Source: Anthonomus grandis grandis
Lineage: Eukaryota; Arthropoda; Insecta; Coleoptera; Curculionidae
Direction: 5' to 3'
Length of the DNA: 64,000 nucleotides
NCBI RefSeq assembly: GCF_022605725.1
Contig: NC_065551.1
Coordinates: 25,482,001 to 25,546,000, forward strand
Shown piece by piece: positions 12,301 to 24,130 of the stretch. How positions within the stretch are numbered: the stretch's first letter is position 1; the number at the start of each line of letters is the position of its first letter. The notes under the pieces were generated by a model, which did no database searches, was not told the DNA's origin, and was given only the letters and a program-made list of their open reading frames with translations. A program made the translations under genes and the position numbers.

Positions 12301-15300
12301 TTGTCGAGGTTTCGTATTTTATTTAATCCCCCTTCAAGGCTCTATAAGTGCTCTATGAAGAAAATGCTTAAGAGCTGTTTAAAGAAATAAAATAAAATCA
12401 AGAGAAAAATTACGATATAACCTCATCAAATGCATTGGTTTCGTTTATTTTTTGAAACATGTCAGATCAAAAAAATCCAACCTAAAACTCATACTATCTG
12501 TCCAAAAATGTACCTTGTCGATTTGTAATCGTAGAGCACTTTGTACTAATTCGCACAATCTTACAGCTAAAACTGCACTACAAAGCTCTAACCTTGGTAT
12601 GGATATTGTTTTTAGCGGTGCCACCCACGACTTTGCACACAAAAGTTGTGTAAAACAAGCGTTAGTTTCATCAATTGATCTTAAATAAATACAACAGCCG
12701 TACGCAGATTGGGAAGCATCACAAAAAAAGTGTATTTCTATGTATTTGGCGTTATGGAATAAAGCATATCGTTTTATGTTAATACTATTAATTAAATTAA
12801 GGTCAGTTACTAAATTTAACCATATGTTATTGATATTTGAAGGAAGGAGAGAATCCCAACCCTCTTTACATTGCCAAATATTTTGCATTAAAAGCTTGGC
12901 ACGAATAATAATTGGTGCCAGCAATCCTAGCGGATCAAAAAAAACGTTTCGTAATTTTTTGAGATTTAATGTTATGATTCTTTAGGGAATACGTTAATCT
13001 ATCAGACTTAGAATCCCAAACCAAACCTAAGGTTCGTTTTGTCTCGCTTGGACTAACATAGTATTTATCATTATTTTTGATAAAACCGATGGATTCTGGA
13101 AAATTTGATGCCCATTTTCTCAACTGAAATCCATATGGCTCTAAAATTTCTTTAATTTTGGATTTTAATTTAATTGCCTCCTCAACTGTATTGGCACCAC
13201 TGATGAGATCATCAATGTAGAAATCAGAGAGGATTACATTCTCTGCATGTGAAAAGGTATCAATACTTTCAAAGGCAGCTTGCTGCAATGCCCTTGTCGC
13301 TAAAAATGAGGCAGCTGCTGTACCGTACGTTACAGTTCTAAGTCGATAATGCGAAATTTCATTTTCGGAATTTTCACGCCAAACGATACGCTGCAGATCT
13401 TGTCGATCTATTGAAACCTTTACTTGCCTATACATTTTGGCCACGTCAGCTGTAATTACAATCGTATGTTGACGAAAGCGAAGAAGAATTGAAATTGGTT
13501 CATTGTCGGGCCAATAAGAAGGATATTATTTAATGATATACCTGTGCTTGTAGGACAAGAGCCATCGAACACTACCCTAAGCGATGTAGTGGTACTCATT
13601 TTATTTACAACACCATGGTGAGGTAAATAAAATAAGTTTCTTCCATTATTTTCGATTTTTACATTTTCCGGTTCGACCTTTGACATGTGCTCAAGTTGTT
13701 CATATTCTTTCATGAATGCGATATACTTTTCTTTAAACTCAGGATTCGTTTTAAACTTGCGCTCCATAGATTTTAAGCGCTTAATAGCGGAATCTAAAGA
13801 ATCACCCAAAAGTTCGTGATTTTCTCGAATAGGTAATCTAACTATAAAATAACCATCCTTGTCGCGATCTAATGTTTCTTTAAATATTTTTTCACATATC
13901 TTTTCTTGTTTTTGAAGGTGGTAGACAATGGTACAGTGAAAACATCTTGTCGGACTTGCATTGTCTTATTTATTTAATGTAACACGACGTTTCGGTTGGT
14001 AAGCGTTATTAAAATTTGTTAAAGTTACCGTTAAATTGAAGAAAAATCATCAAGAAAATTTTGAAAGATTTTTTATAAAGTTTTCAATGATAAAAGAAAT
14101 AGGATTAAAACGTAGACACTTTTATTAAATTATATGTTGCACTCTACATCGTATAACTTAAATAAGCATTATATTAATAATTTACATCTTGCATTTCCAA
14201 TAATAATTTCGCATTCAACGATATTTAGCAGTCACTTGTTTGACCTTCCGTTCTTTCTCATTACAAATTTTATGTAATCGTCACAATGTGTATGTGTAAT
14301 TTTTCATGCTGTTTCTATGCAGATTTCGCTATAGTTTTGCACTTTAGCGATTACGTTATATCGCAGTTTATAAACCCGATTTATATTAATTTGGGTTTCG
14401 GTTGCTAATAACTACTAAGAGTTGAATATATTAACCTATCTTGTACCAGAACCCTCAACTTTAAGAAGACATAAAACTTTTTAGATTCATTTGTTTCAAG
14501 TAGTTTCATTATATATGCATAAATTTCCATGTGAAATTAATAAAAATGAAAAATAGTTTTGCCTTGTTTAATTACAGAGTTATAGCTGTTCAAATATTGG
14601 GAAAAATGCATTTTGTTTTTGTTTACCCTGTACCTGCATTCTCAAAATAATAATCTGAAATTCTGCAAAAATTGTTTCAGTAATGACTTTAACACAATCT
14701 CTAGTGATTAGCGTATCCAGTTTTTTTTCTTAGAAATGTTTTTTCATTATTTTTTTTTGAAAATAAATAGTGGTTCATCAACGCACTACCGGAGTTATTG
14801 ATAGTTACTTTAAAATAGGAATATTGCCTGCCTAGAAAAGTTTATTTAGATAAATTTTAACATACATTTTATCGGTAATCGTTATTAGTTAGAAGTGTTT
14901 TGTTGTTTTGACTTTTACATTAACTCAATTTACATTTGTGACAACTGCTTTTAATACAGAGATACAGAGAGAGTTAGAAGTACCGTTAAAAGAATGAAAA
15001 GTAAGTCTTTTATCTATGTCCTTTATCTAATTTTATATATTTGAAAATCGCATGTTTTTTATAGTCCTACATTATTTAAAAAAAAAAATAATTGTTATTT
15101 TTAGAATAGATTGATGCGATCTATATCCCACATGAAGTTTGTCAACTTTGACAAACTTCCAAACTTAATTAATTTAACTTAATAAATTTTATCAACTATC
15201 CAAAGGACATAGTTGGAACTTTTGAGGTTCACATTGCACAAAAAAATGAGAAGGTAATAGATACGAAGCTGCTGGTTCCTACAAACATGAAAGAAGTTGT

Positions 15301-18093
15301 TGATTCATCAAAGTGGAAAAAAGGTCAGATAATCTGTATTCATGAATCTGTACTCCATGTATCTACCGAAATTCAGTTTAGGGAGAATTTAAAAAAAGAA
15401 TTCTTAGAAAGTTTACTGTTGAGATATTCTTTTCTTATTTTTCGATCATGATGTACTCGTACTAACTTTTAATTAACTTTAGTTTAAAGTATGTTATGAC
15501 AACAATCCCCACGAATTTTAATTAACCAAATTTTAACTTTTAAATTTCATTCGGGATACCATTCTTTAACTAGAGTTTAGCACTATTGGTCAACTGATGA
15601 AGATAAAGGAATTGACATAATACCTGTAGTGGAAATGCCACAAAGTCACCAAATCTTTTTTGTAACAATGGAACAAGTTGTCCATTATTGGGCAATAGAT
15701 AGAACTATTGAAAAAGCTAATCATCATGCAGTTGATGTAGCTTATGATGATAAATTAAAAATTTTCATAGTGCGTTGAAATTACAAATTCTGCCAAATTT
15801 TGGGAAATATTTAGTGGTGGGCAATATTTTCCAAATGCATTGGACAGTTTGGTGGTAAATGCGCGGAAAATTTATAATTTAATAAATCTTTCAAGTCCCT
15901 AGATTTAGAATCACATACATTTACATTTTCTAAAAACTGATATTAGTAGACCTGTAGGAAATGTTGGTCGGTACCAATCGGATATCGATCCTCATAGTCA
16001 AAATTGATGTAGAATATGTCGTAGTCATACAGTATACCTCTGTACTAAGTGTAATGTTTCTTTTTCATACTGGTTGTTTTCAGTTTTATACAATATTATC
16101 AAAAATAGTGAGCGTATTATACCGTGATTTGCTTACGCACCAGTTTTTCTTTGGACATACAACTTTAGATTCTGCAAGTTAGCGATATTTAATGATTTGC
16201 ACCCAGGAGTTTGTTTTTTTTACAAGCCAGTTAATAAATATTAACAGCTACTACTAAAAACTTAGTCTTTTATTTGTCATTTCTCTCCTTGGTGTTAAAT
16301 GTGTTATAAAGAATGCGTTACCTTTCCAAAATCTGACAGCTATATTCCAAAAAGTGGTGACCCCGTTTACAGAGCACCGAAATTCAGGACTATCCAACAG
16401 ATCCCTCTTTTTGATGGTATGAAGGAACCGTTTGATTTTCCATATTTTCCGGAACACCAGCTCCGAGGCCACCTACAAGAAGGAAAATACAAAGCTAAAA
16501 AAATAAAAAAAAAAACGTTAAAAATTGGCATGACATTCAGCGTTTTAGGGCGAAAGTTCTTCAAACAAAATAGATTTTTCGTACAGTAAATACAGTATGT
16601 AAGTAAACATTTTCCAACTTACTGGAACTAAAGTTTTAAATTTATTGTAAAATATATTAAAAATTGAAAATATATTACTTGAACAAAAAAAAAGTAAAAA
16701 TACATTGAAGCAGAATCCTTAAAGATAATAAAGATTTATCCTTTTAGGAATTAGCATCTTTTATTTTGAAACACCCTATAGGATTTACTTGTTATTACAA
16801 TTTAAAGAGAAGAGAGAGGAAAAAGAGCAAAATTATAACAAAATTATTATCTAGTATAGGAATTTTTGTTAGGATCGATTTTTTAACTGAAAAAAAAAAT
16901 TCGGCAACGTTTGTGATATTTTATCATTTTTCAATCATGTTGAGTATATTTTTTAATTTTTTTTTAAATATCTTTTATATTTGCCCTAAAGATATAGATG
17001 CTTTAATTGATAACGTGTTAACTTTATTTATAAAAAGTGTATTTAATTATTGCAACTATAAACTTTATAACATTTGTCAATAATTTAAAATTTGTTTTGC
17101 CAAAAAATGATGCCAACATTATATTGCTTGTGTAAATTATCTATTTTAGCATTTTTAATAAATTTCTTAAGGGATCCTTTGTTACTATAGTAAATTAAAT
17201 TTCTTTTGTTTTATTCATAGATTTTTAATTTTTTTCTGTTAATCACAATTAAATATTTTTTTCTATAATGTAAATTTTGCATTTTTTCACTATTATCTCA
17301 AATTTCTTTTAAAATTATATTTAATTTTTTTATTATAAGTTTAATTTAATCTAACCCAGTAAAATATCAAAATAATTTTTTCCTCATAATATGATTTTAC
17401 TTTATTTATAAAAATGTAATTTGAGTAAAAACATATAAATATTGAAAATTACAAGAACAAAAATAAATAAGAAAAAGTATTAAAATATAAACAAAGACAA
17501 TTTCTACAAATATTTCCTTGTATTGAGGCAAATTTGATATGTTAAAAGAAAACACTAATTTTATATATTAAAATATAAAAATTACATATAACATATAACA
17601 AAACTTATATAAATATTAAACCTATGAGTAATATAACTCTATGTCTATGTCTATCCAATAAAATATCTACAAAAAAATAAAATTATTTAATTTATTGTCC
17701 ATTTATTTTTAAAATTTTATTACAACATTAATATATAAAATTTCAACATTTTATCCAACCCAATTCAATAAAATATAATTTTTAGTTTATAATTATAAGA
17801 TATCAATTTTTTATTATTATTTTTTTTAGATTCTAATCACAAATTTTTTTCGTAAATTTTATTTGAATATTCCTCTATACTATGTGATAACAACCTTCAA
17901 CTGATTAAAATGCTGACTTATGTTCTATCACTTTTTAATGGAACAATCAACTTTTAACGTAATTCTTACAATAATTTTATAAAATTAAAAAGTAACTTAC
18001 AGGTACTTCAAGTTCTTCATGGATAGATCCAACTTCGACATCTAAAGCCTCTTTAGAATTGGCTTTGGGTTTTCCCTTAGGCTTGGTCGGCAT
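9306..18093 (-). CDS. SPOP-like MATH and BTB/POZ domain protein (six coding exons)
   Basis: Minus-strand exons: 18106-18001 (ATG at 18093), 16472-16322, 10409-10173, 10111-9864, 9806-9500 and 9436-9306. All junctions are GT-AG and phases 0,1,1,0,1 match, giving 388 aa, close to the 374 aa of SPOP. Residues 1-31 are a Lys/Pro-rich leader. A MATH domain spans about 38-174: FRKIWKIKRFL, LLDSPEFRCSV, TTFWNIAVRFWKG, RVRFQFGIWD, VKIMVKIQII. A BTB domain follows at about 190-300 (LKAHSWIIRTRSEKLAKRL, ELLRYIYT), then a BACK-like helix region (SNVANILLLADQCRCENLRKAAL). The tail is Ser/Gly-rich and ends GGSWSD. Family members are substrate adaptors of Cullin-3 ubiquitin ligases, MATH binding substrate and BTB binding Cul3; that role is inferred. 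Intron 2 (10410-16321) carries a BEL/Pao fragment and a piggyBac-like relic. No orthologue is named because MATH-BTB paralogues are numerous. Confidence 0.88.
10410..12440. other. Left part of intron 2 of the MATH-BTB gene, no gene seen
   Basis: Mostly A/T-rich sequence. A slightly more G/C-rich patch at 10930-11210 is open on both strands but has no recognisable domain and does not need to be an exon, since the flanking exons already join in phase. Confidence 0.5.
12445..13955 (-). pseudogene. BEL/Pao LTR-retrotransposon pol fragment
   Basis: Minus strand, in order: a reverse-transcriptase N-terminal part with FIVRLPIRENHELLGDS (about 13830), LPHHGVV and RVVFDGS (about 13610-13570); a frameshift near 13500; ITADVAKMYRQV (about 13440), LRTVTYGTAAASF and the catalytic FYIDDLISG box (about 13220); another frameshift near 12930 inside the family hallmark FDPLGLLAPI; then an RNase H region with HFFCDASQSAYG and WTDS (about 12740-12460). 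Both ends are missing: no gag, protease, integrase or LTRs. It lies in the same direction as the MATH-BTB gene, inside intron 2. With two frameshifts and truncation it is non-functional. Confidence 0.85.
13956..15189. other. Intron 2 spacer, no gene seen
   Basis: A/T-rich stretch between the BEL/Pao fragment and the piggyBac-like relic. A donor-like GTAAGT at about 15001 follows a short ATG context on the plus strand, but no convincing exon continues from it. Confidence 0.4.
15190..16120 (+). pseudogene. Probable piggyBac-like transposase relic
   Basis: Three protein-like stretches lie in a row on the plus strand: KDIVGTFEVHIAQKNEKV to HVSTEIQFRE (15215-15385), HYWSTDEDKGIDIIPVVEMP to AVDVAYDDK (15570-15755), and a cysteine-rich end reading CRICRSHTVYLCTKCNVSF, then after a shift GCFQFYT (16000-16090). 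The last part matches the C-terminal CxxC...CxxC...CFxxYH zinc-binding tail of piggyBac transposases, and HYWSTD fits a conserved block of the family, although the order of the first two parts is not the usual one. Frameshifts and stops abound. It lies within intron 2 of the MATH-BTB gene, in the opposite direction. Confidence 0.45.
16473..18000. other. Intron 1 (between coding exons 1 and 2) of the MATH-BTB gene
   Basis: Very A/T-rich with no coding signal. Long open stretches on the plus strand at 16766-17083 lack an ATG start and look like low-complexity chance frames. Confidence 0.6.
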
Positions 18094-18282
18094 GATGTTG
18101 TTTAATCTGAAATAAAATTATGCATTTTAAACTATGATCCTCAGGAAAATTATAATCTTATCAATGATAAAAATCAAAAACTCACTTAATGCATGTAATT
18201 TATGAAGAGGTTTAACTTGATGGATGAATATAATCAGTCAGCAGATTTAAAAAAAGACTATAAATGTTAGATTGGATGTAAT

Positions 18283-18348
18283 TGACCTAATAAAGGTCAT
18301 AAAAGTGACCTTTAACTAGTTAAGGTCAAGATTTTTGCTGTATATAAG
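18283..18348. promoter_or_regulatory. Cluster of four nuclear-receptor half-sites next to a TATA-like box
   Basis: TGACCT (18283-18288), AGGTCA (18294-18299), TGACCT (18306-18311) and AGGTCA (18323-18328) occur within 46 bp, two in each orientation, three of them extended by A/T as in AAAGGTCA or TTAAGGTCA. The central pair forms an inverted repeat AAAGGTCA-n6-TGACCTTT. TATATAAG follows at 18341-18348. Such half-sites are bound by insect nuclear receptors (for example FTZ-F1, HR38, EcR/USP). The cluster lies just upstream of the first coding exon of the MATH-BTB gene, so it may be an intronic enhancer or an alternative promoter. Binding is inferred. Confidence 0.4.
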
Positions 18349-20343
18349 GCTAAATTTAACATATTGTCAAAGACCAATATTGCGGAAGTGTCATTGTAAA
18401 ATTATTGTAAATTCTAGTTTACCTAGCGATGGCCATACAGTTAATGCAATTTATAAGCAAATAATTAATTTTTTTATATATGGATAAATAATACCTTGAA
18501 TCAAGGGAGCCATATAAACAAACAAAAACTTTCTCCAAAATATCACTATAAACTTTCGAATATATTGAGGTATCAATGCATGACATATTCCTAATACATT
18601 CTGTGTGGTGTATTCAAATTTGATGACGATAAATTGGATAAGGATACTAAAAATAGAATTCTTAAAATTATTTGTGAAGGGTTCTAGGAAAGGAAGTCAT
18701 GGTAATATACAGTTATATATGGAAGCAATTTAATTGTCTATTAATATAATAATTTGTTAAGTAATAGCGGAAGTTTTATTTTTAGATTTGGGTACAAAAA
18801 TCTATTAGGTACCAGTTTAATTACTTTAAGCTAAAGTAAATTGAAAATAGGATATTTTAGTACCCACCAAATAGCACGTATGAGTTATTAATACGTAACT
18901 TGATATTTTCAACTTCATTTTTATTCTAATGATATTTGATTTCCTCGTTTTGATTTTTTATTGTATATATACTATTTAATAAAAAAATACAAGACATATT
19001 AAATTAAAATAAGGACAAAATTCAATTTCAGAAATGAAAAAATATACATTAACCTGTAAAATATCCTAAATAAAAGAAGGTAAGCATATATTATTTTATT
19101 TATTTGGATTTTCATTTTTTTTCAATTTAAGCTTTTTATAACAATTTCACATCTTTTCTAACGAGCTTAAACTTTAAAATTATAATTAAATTGAGGAAAT
19201 AAAACATTAAATGTATTTATCACTAATTTTTAATGCATGTACTTTTTTACTGTTCAAATACTAAATTAATTTATTAAATCTTTTAATAAGATAAGATTTT
19301 ATTAGCATTTACAAATTTTGTAATTGAATGAAAATGTATAAAATATTAATTATTATTATTTACTTATTATTAATTTATACTGGATAAAAATATGGCACAG
19401 AAATAATTAGACAAAAAAAAATGAAAACTGAAACCAATACGAAAAAAAATTAAAATTTTAAATGAATATACAATATCTATGAATATCTTGTTGCAATAAG
19501 ATTTTTCCACTTTACAAGAAAAATATTTTTTGATAATAAAAGTGGGTTATAATAAAAAATCGTAAAACCAAATTAAATAAATAATTTTCTTATATTAATC
19601 ATTTTTATTGGTAGATACTGTCCCAGAAAATTTCTGAACACAAGAAATAAAAACATCAATTTACAACATAAATATATTGAAAGCAAAAGCCATTTAGAAA
19701 AACAAAAAATATAAACAACAAATTAATGCAAGGTAAATTATAATAAATAGACGTAGGTACAAATTAATTTATTTATGGATTTGAATGGAAGGTTTTGTAA
19801 TGTAATAGTTAATACTTTTTCGGTCATAATACATTAAATATATAAAAAAAATCGTCTTCCATTTTCGTAGGTTCGAGGCTCTTACATTTATTGTCTTGTT
19901 CTAAAAATTAATAAGATATACTTAAACAAAGTAAGAAACATGATTTTAATTAAATACTTATACCAATACACCCACTTTTAAATATTATTTTATTAAAAAC
20001 GAATGTCTGGCTTCTGTCTCTAGCAGTTCCCAGAAAATTACTTAAAATTTAAATAATATTCAGACAAAAAAGATCATTGAACTGTATTCAATTAACCCGC
20101 CTACATAGATATATTCTTAACACCAATAATTTGAAAATAAAACGAAATATTCACAAATTGATTTACATTAAGTCAATAAAGAAAAAATCATTAAAGAAAA
20201 AACAGTGATAAATGGTTATCATAAGCTCTCATCCACGTCATCGCTTTAACAAAGCAACAAAGATGGCTCCATCATGGTCCTTTGTCCCATAAAAACAAAG
20301 AGGCGTCAGCCTTATTTAAATTATGCATTAAAAAACTACTTAC
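18349..20343. other. Probable 5' UTR intron of the MATH-BTB gene, nothing else seen
   Basis: The acceptor TTTATTTCAG/ATT at 18107 shows that sequence to the right of the first coding exon is spliced out. The A/T-rich stretch up to the candidate first exon shows no other gene on either strand. Confidence 0.4.
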
Positions 20344-20640
20344 ATTTTCATTCCTCTCTACTGGGCGACGACAATCCTTAACGCAATTATTATTATTACT
20401 TAAACGGGTGATGTTTGCGCGAACGTTCGCGAAAATGCGGACACAATAATTAAACAAATAAAAACGAATAATTAAAAATTATTTTTACTTGTGATAGACT
20501 TAATAAAAATTTCAAATTAGCTAAAATGTAAATTATCGCGATCACGCAGCCAAACGCTGATTAAACGTTGAACGTATAAAGAAGGATAATATCGCGCCAA
20601 GCTGCGCGATCTGACTGAGAAACTACAGAGCGGATTTTCA
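20344..20640 (-). promoter_or_regulatory. Candidate promoter and untranslated first exon of the MATH-BTB gene
   Basis: A CpG-containing island in A/T-rich surroundings (20370-20440 and 20530-20640). On the minus strand it ends in a good splice donor, GAAAAT/GTAAGTAG at 20344/20343, which could join the acceptor at 18107 ahead of the ATG. An initiator-like TCAGTC lies near 20610. The transcription start is not determined and no RNA evidence is available. Confidence 0.35.
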
Positions 20641-21589
20641 CTTTTACTTTTTTTATATTTAGGTGGCTCGTATTGAAATTCGAGGTTCGAACTCATTATT
20701 TTTTATATGGCAGATTCTTGGAAGGATGCTGCAGAGGCGGATCGGAGTTGGAAACATTTCTCACGGGAAAATACAACGCAAAGCATTTAATATACTAGAA
20801 TCGTTAATTTTTTAATACTACTCAAAGAGACCCTTAATTTAAGGTATGACAAAAGGGAAGGTTCCATTTGAATGTTGGAGTGGGGGGCTCTTCAATCTCA
20901 GCGATGGCTCTCAACTTTTATGACAGTAATTCTAAACTGCATTTTTTCAAATTTACCTATATAGATAGTTAGATATGCCTAGGATCTATTTTAAAAGATA
21001 TTGCTGGAATATAATGAGATATGAGATATTCCTAGCAGATTTGAATATGCAAATAAGATATTCTATAATTATCTTGCAATATTTCAAAATTAATTAAATA
21101 TAATGGTTTTCCCATGTTTCATGTGGACATACTTAAAAATTATTGCTTTATATGATTGTATTGATTTTTCAGTTTTTTTGTTGATTTTTATTAATAAAAA
21201 TAAGCTCAATAATTATTATTACTGTAAATGGACTGGTTCCCTATTCCAGTCATTCAAAAACATTCCTGTACAACTTCATGCACGTTTGAAACAATAACTT
21301 TTTCATTGACCTACAATGCAGAAGTATGAGAAGTAGATCTATTAATAGAATTTCTTTTCGATAGAGTAAACGGCAATAATGTGGAACAAATTTCATAAAA
21401 AATAAATGCGGGCGTTTTCGAAAAAACCCTCATGTAGCCGTGGTCAAAACCAACTTTCTTATTTAAAATGGAACACCCTGTATGTGGTGACATTTTTGGA
21501 TTCTATATAAAGTTATAAACATTTTGATGTATGACATGCCATATATTTATTCAACTGTTTCTGAGATACGAGGTTTTGAAAATTGCTGT

Positions 21590-22235
21590 TTTTATGAATT
21601 TAAACGCCTCTAAAACTTACTGTACTAAAAATAGTAAAAATAGACTCTTAGATCTAAAGAATTTTAGAGCATTTAAATTGCGCGGTTTCTCTTTATAAAC
21701 TTTTAATTTTAAATACCCCCAAAGAAAAAAATCCAGGGGTGTAAGATCTGGAGATCTTGCAGGCCATTCTGTAGGACCCCTCCTACCAATCGACTATCCG
21801 GGAAATACCGCATTCAAATATTCGCGTACCTGACGAGCAAAATGGGGTGGGGCACTATCCTGTTTAAATCAAATAGATCTATTTGGTATATTAAGCTGAT
21901 TTGGATTTGGAAAAGAAATTGTAAGAGTTGGAATTAAGTTATTTTGAAAAAATTCTAAATATCGAAGAAGAGAAATAAGAATTTGATCGAAAAAAAAAAG
22001 GTTCAATAATTATATAATTTAAGATACCTGCCCAAATATTAAATTTTTTTGGATGCTGTGTATGATTTTCTCTCATAAAATGATTGGGATTATTCGTGCC
22101 CAATACCTAAAATTTTGCTTATTTAACGTACTATTTAAGCAAAACGTGGTTTCATAACTAAATAGTATCTCCCGATGGAACACTGGATTTAAGTTACACA
22201 TTTCCATCAAATTTTCAGTATTTTTATACACTATG
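21590..22235 (-). pseudogene. mariner-type (DD41D-like) transposase relic
   Basis: Minus strand, in order: NLMEMCNLNPVF (about 22200), FSYETTFCLNSTLNKQNFRY (about 22130), KKFNIWAGILN (about 22040), RYLEFFQNNLIPTL (about 21950), QDSAPPHFARQVREYLNAVF (about 21860), RGPTEWPARSPDLTPLDFF (about 21770) and WGYLKLKVYKEKPRNLNALK. Each block aligns with the intact transposase at 55816-56913, and the distance between the second and third catalytic aspartates is likewise 41 residues. The first aspartate of FSDE has become tyrosine, and stops and shifts interrupt the frame. The N-terminal third is missing. A GGAACACCCTGTATG-type sequence near 21467 may be part of its terminal repeat. Confidence 0.8.
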
Positions 22236-23715
22236 TTATATATATCTGTATGTTATATACAACACTACGACCTAACAGCTAATACTACAATGTTTAACAC
22301 TATCGAAGTAATATTTATAGTCTGTTTTTTTATAACCAGCCCTTTTTATTTATATATTTACATCTGCCAGATTACCTGGCGGAAGCACAATGAAGTATCC
22401 ATTACCTGCCTAATTAGTATATTAAATATTATGTTAATCTGTATTACAGATAAAAATCGCACCTAGCTCTACCCTTCTTATAGGGATTAAACCCCACCTT
22501 TTGTTTTCGCTTTACTCATTAACTAGGTATTAAGTTTACTTAAGCCCATAGATGACCGCAACAGTCTTGGAAAATTACATTTTATTACTCTCTAACTATT
22601 TGAAATACATTGTAAACCACCAACACTTTTAAGAAATAAATAAAAAATATTGCAAATTTGAACATATATATAATATATAAAACAAATTCTATCGAATAAT
22701 ACCCAACGGCCAAATATTATAGTTTATTAATTAACGTAAATCGGAAAGCTCACTTAGACAATAAGTTAATGTGCATTGCCCATTCGGGTATTCTCTTAAT
22801 GTTATCTTATCTTTTCCTCTCTTATCTTTTTTATATTTTGAGATGTAAATAGATACAATGTCATTAAACCTTCAAACACTAATAGTATCTAAAAATTGAC
22901 TATTTAGCTTCTTAAAGTCCAAAAAATAATAGCAGTCATTTTTTAATAATTAGCCAGTTGCATCAGCAGAACCATATTTATGTTTTTTTTTAATCCTAGG
23001 TGAGCTTTGGAAAATCAGGTATATTAACGATTTACATCATTGCCAGTGTAGCACTAGAGATCAGTGTATTGCTAAGGACTGGTCTTTTTAAAGATAAAAA
23101 ATATCCATCAACTAACCTACTTACAGAAGCAGGAGTTTTTCAAATTCAATTGAGTGATAAGACTCCTATACAGTAATAAAATTTGCCAACACAGACCTGA
23201 AGTAACAGCAACAACTTAGCAAAGTATTAATACCTTTCTTTTGCCTAGAATAAACTTTTATGTACTAAATGATCTCTGGTTTATATAGCTCCAAAAATTG
23301 ACAATATTATGCCTCTTGAATTTAGAAGAAAACCCTTATTTAAAATTAAGCATTAGCAATTTCATTGAGCAATTGCTTTCTCAAATTAAACATGTATTTT
23401 AATTCTCTTTTCGTTTTTCTACTTTGAGTTGAATTACTGTATGTATATATAATATAGTTATGTAACTAGATTATATTAATGTAAGCTTGTACGTATTTTG
23501 TCCGAACTAGATAAATTCATATTTTTAAGAAAAAGACACACACAAACTTGCACAGTTTATTGTATTTCCAATAATCACATTTATAACTGCTTTGTAAAAT
23601 AATTTTTAAAAAAACAATATTTTATTATTACTAATATTATTATTTCATGATTTATTAAGCTCTTAAAATTGTCGCTTAATATTCGGAATAATATAAACCT
23701 AATTTGAATCTCGGA
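22236..23715. other. AT-rich DNA, no gene seen
   Basis: No family signature in any frame. The open stretch at 22233-22466 has an ATG but a composition dominated by I, Y and C that fits chance translation of A/T-rich DNA. Confidence 0.4.
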
Positions 23716-23720
23716 GAAAA

Positions 23721-23742
23721 ATGAAAGAAAGAAAGAAAGAAA
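23721..23742. repeat. (GAAA)n microsatellite
   Basis: Five GAAA units in a row, preceded by a partly matching GAAAAATGAAA. Confidence 0.8.
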
Positions 23743-23989
23743 ATGTGCTATATTACGTAAGAATAATCTTGTGTACAAGCATCCTACAAGCTAAAAAAAC
23801 AAAACACAAATACAATTTCAAAAATTGACAAAACAATGAACAAAATTAAACACAAGAAGACAAAACTTTTTGAACATACTTAAATTAAAGATAACTAAAT
23901 AAAACAATCAATTACTAAATAAAGGTAAACTTGTTGACAAAACTAGAGAAGAAAAAAGGAAAAAAAGAAAACTTTGCAACATGTCCAAG

Positions 23990-24130
23990 GTTAAAACCTA
24001 TCATTAAAAAAGTCATCCAGGTTATAATATGCCTTAGCCAATAAAAGCGACTTTGGCATAAGCTTTCTTAAACGAGTAGCTTTAAACGCATTGAATATAT
24101 AAAAAATTATATGAAATACTGTAAAAATAT
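23990..24130 (-). pseudogene. 3' coding end of a LINE
   Basis: The minus strand reads FKATRLRKLMPKSLLLAKAY and YNLDDFFNDRF followed by a stop. This is the usual C-terminal ending of jockey/CR1-like reverse transcriptase proteins (FK..LK..LL..AYY.LDDFL). The A/T-rich sequence to the left would be its 3' UTR. It differs from the ending of the LINE at 24570-26240 and is probably a separate insertion. Confidence 0.5.

Noticed and set aside
12452..12985. Plus-strand open frames at 12452-12688 and 12740-12985
   Set aside because: Antisense shadows of the BEL/Pao RNase H region, which has clear family motifs on the minus strand.
16299..16589. Plus-strand frame starting MCYKECVTFPKS
   Set aside because: It is the antisense of the second coding exon of the MATH-BTB gene (16472-16322), which carries the MATH motifs and good splice sites.
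16766..17083. 105-codon open frame, plus strand
   Set aside because: Starts with TTG, not ATG, and is low-complexity F/I/K/N-rich sequence typical of chance frames in A/T-rich DNA.
20660..20700. GAGGTTCGAACTC as B box of a tRNA or SINE
   Set aside because: No A box at the right distance and no cloverleaf stems around it.
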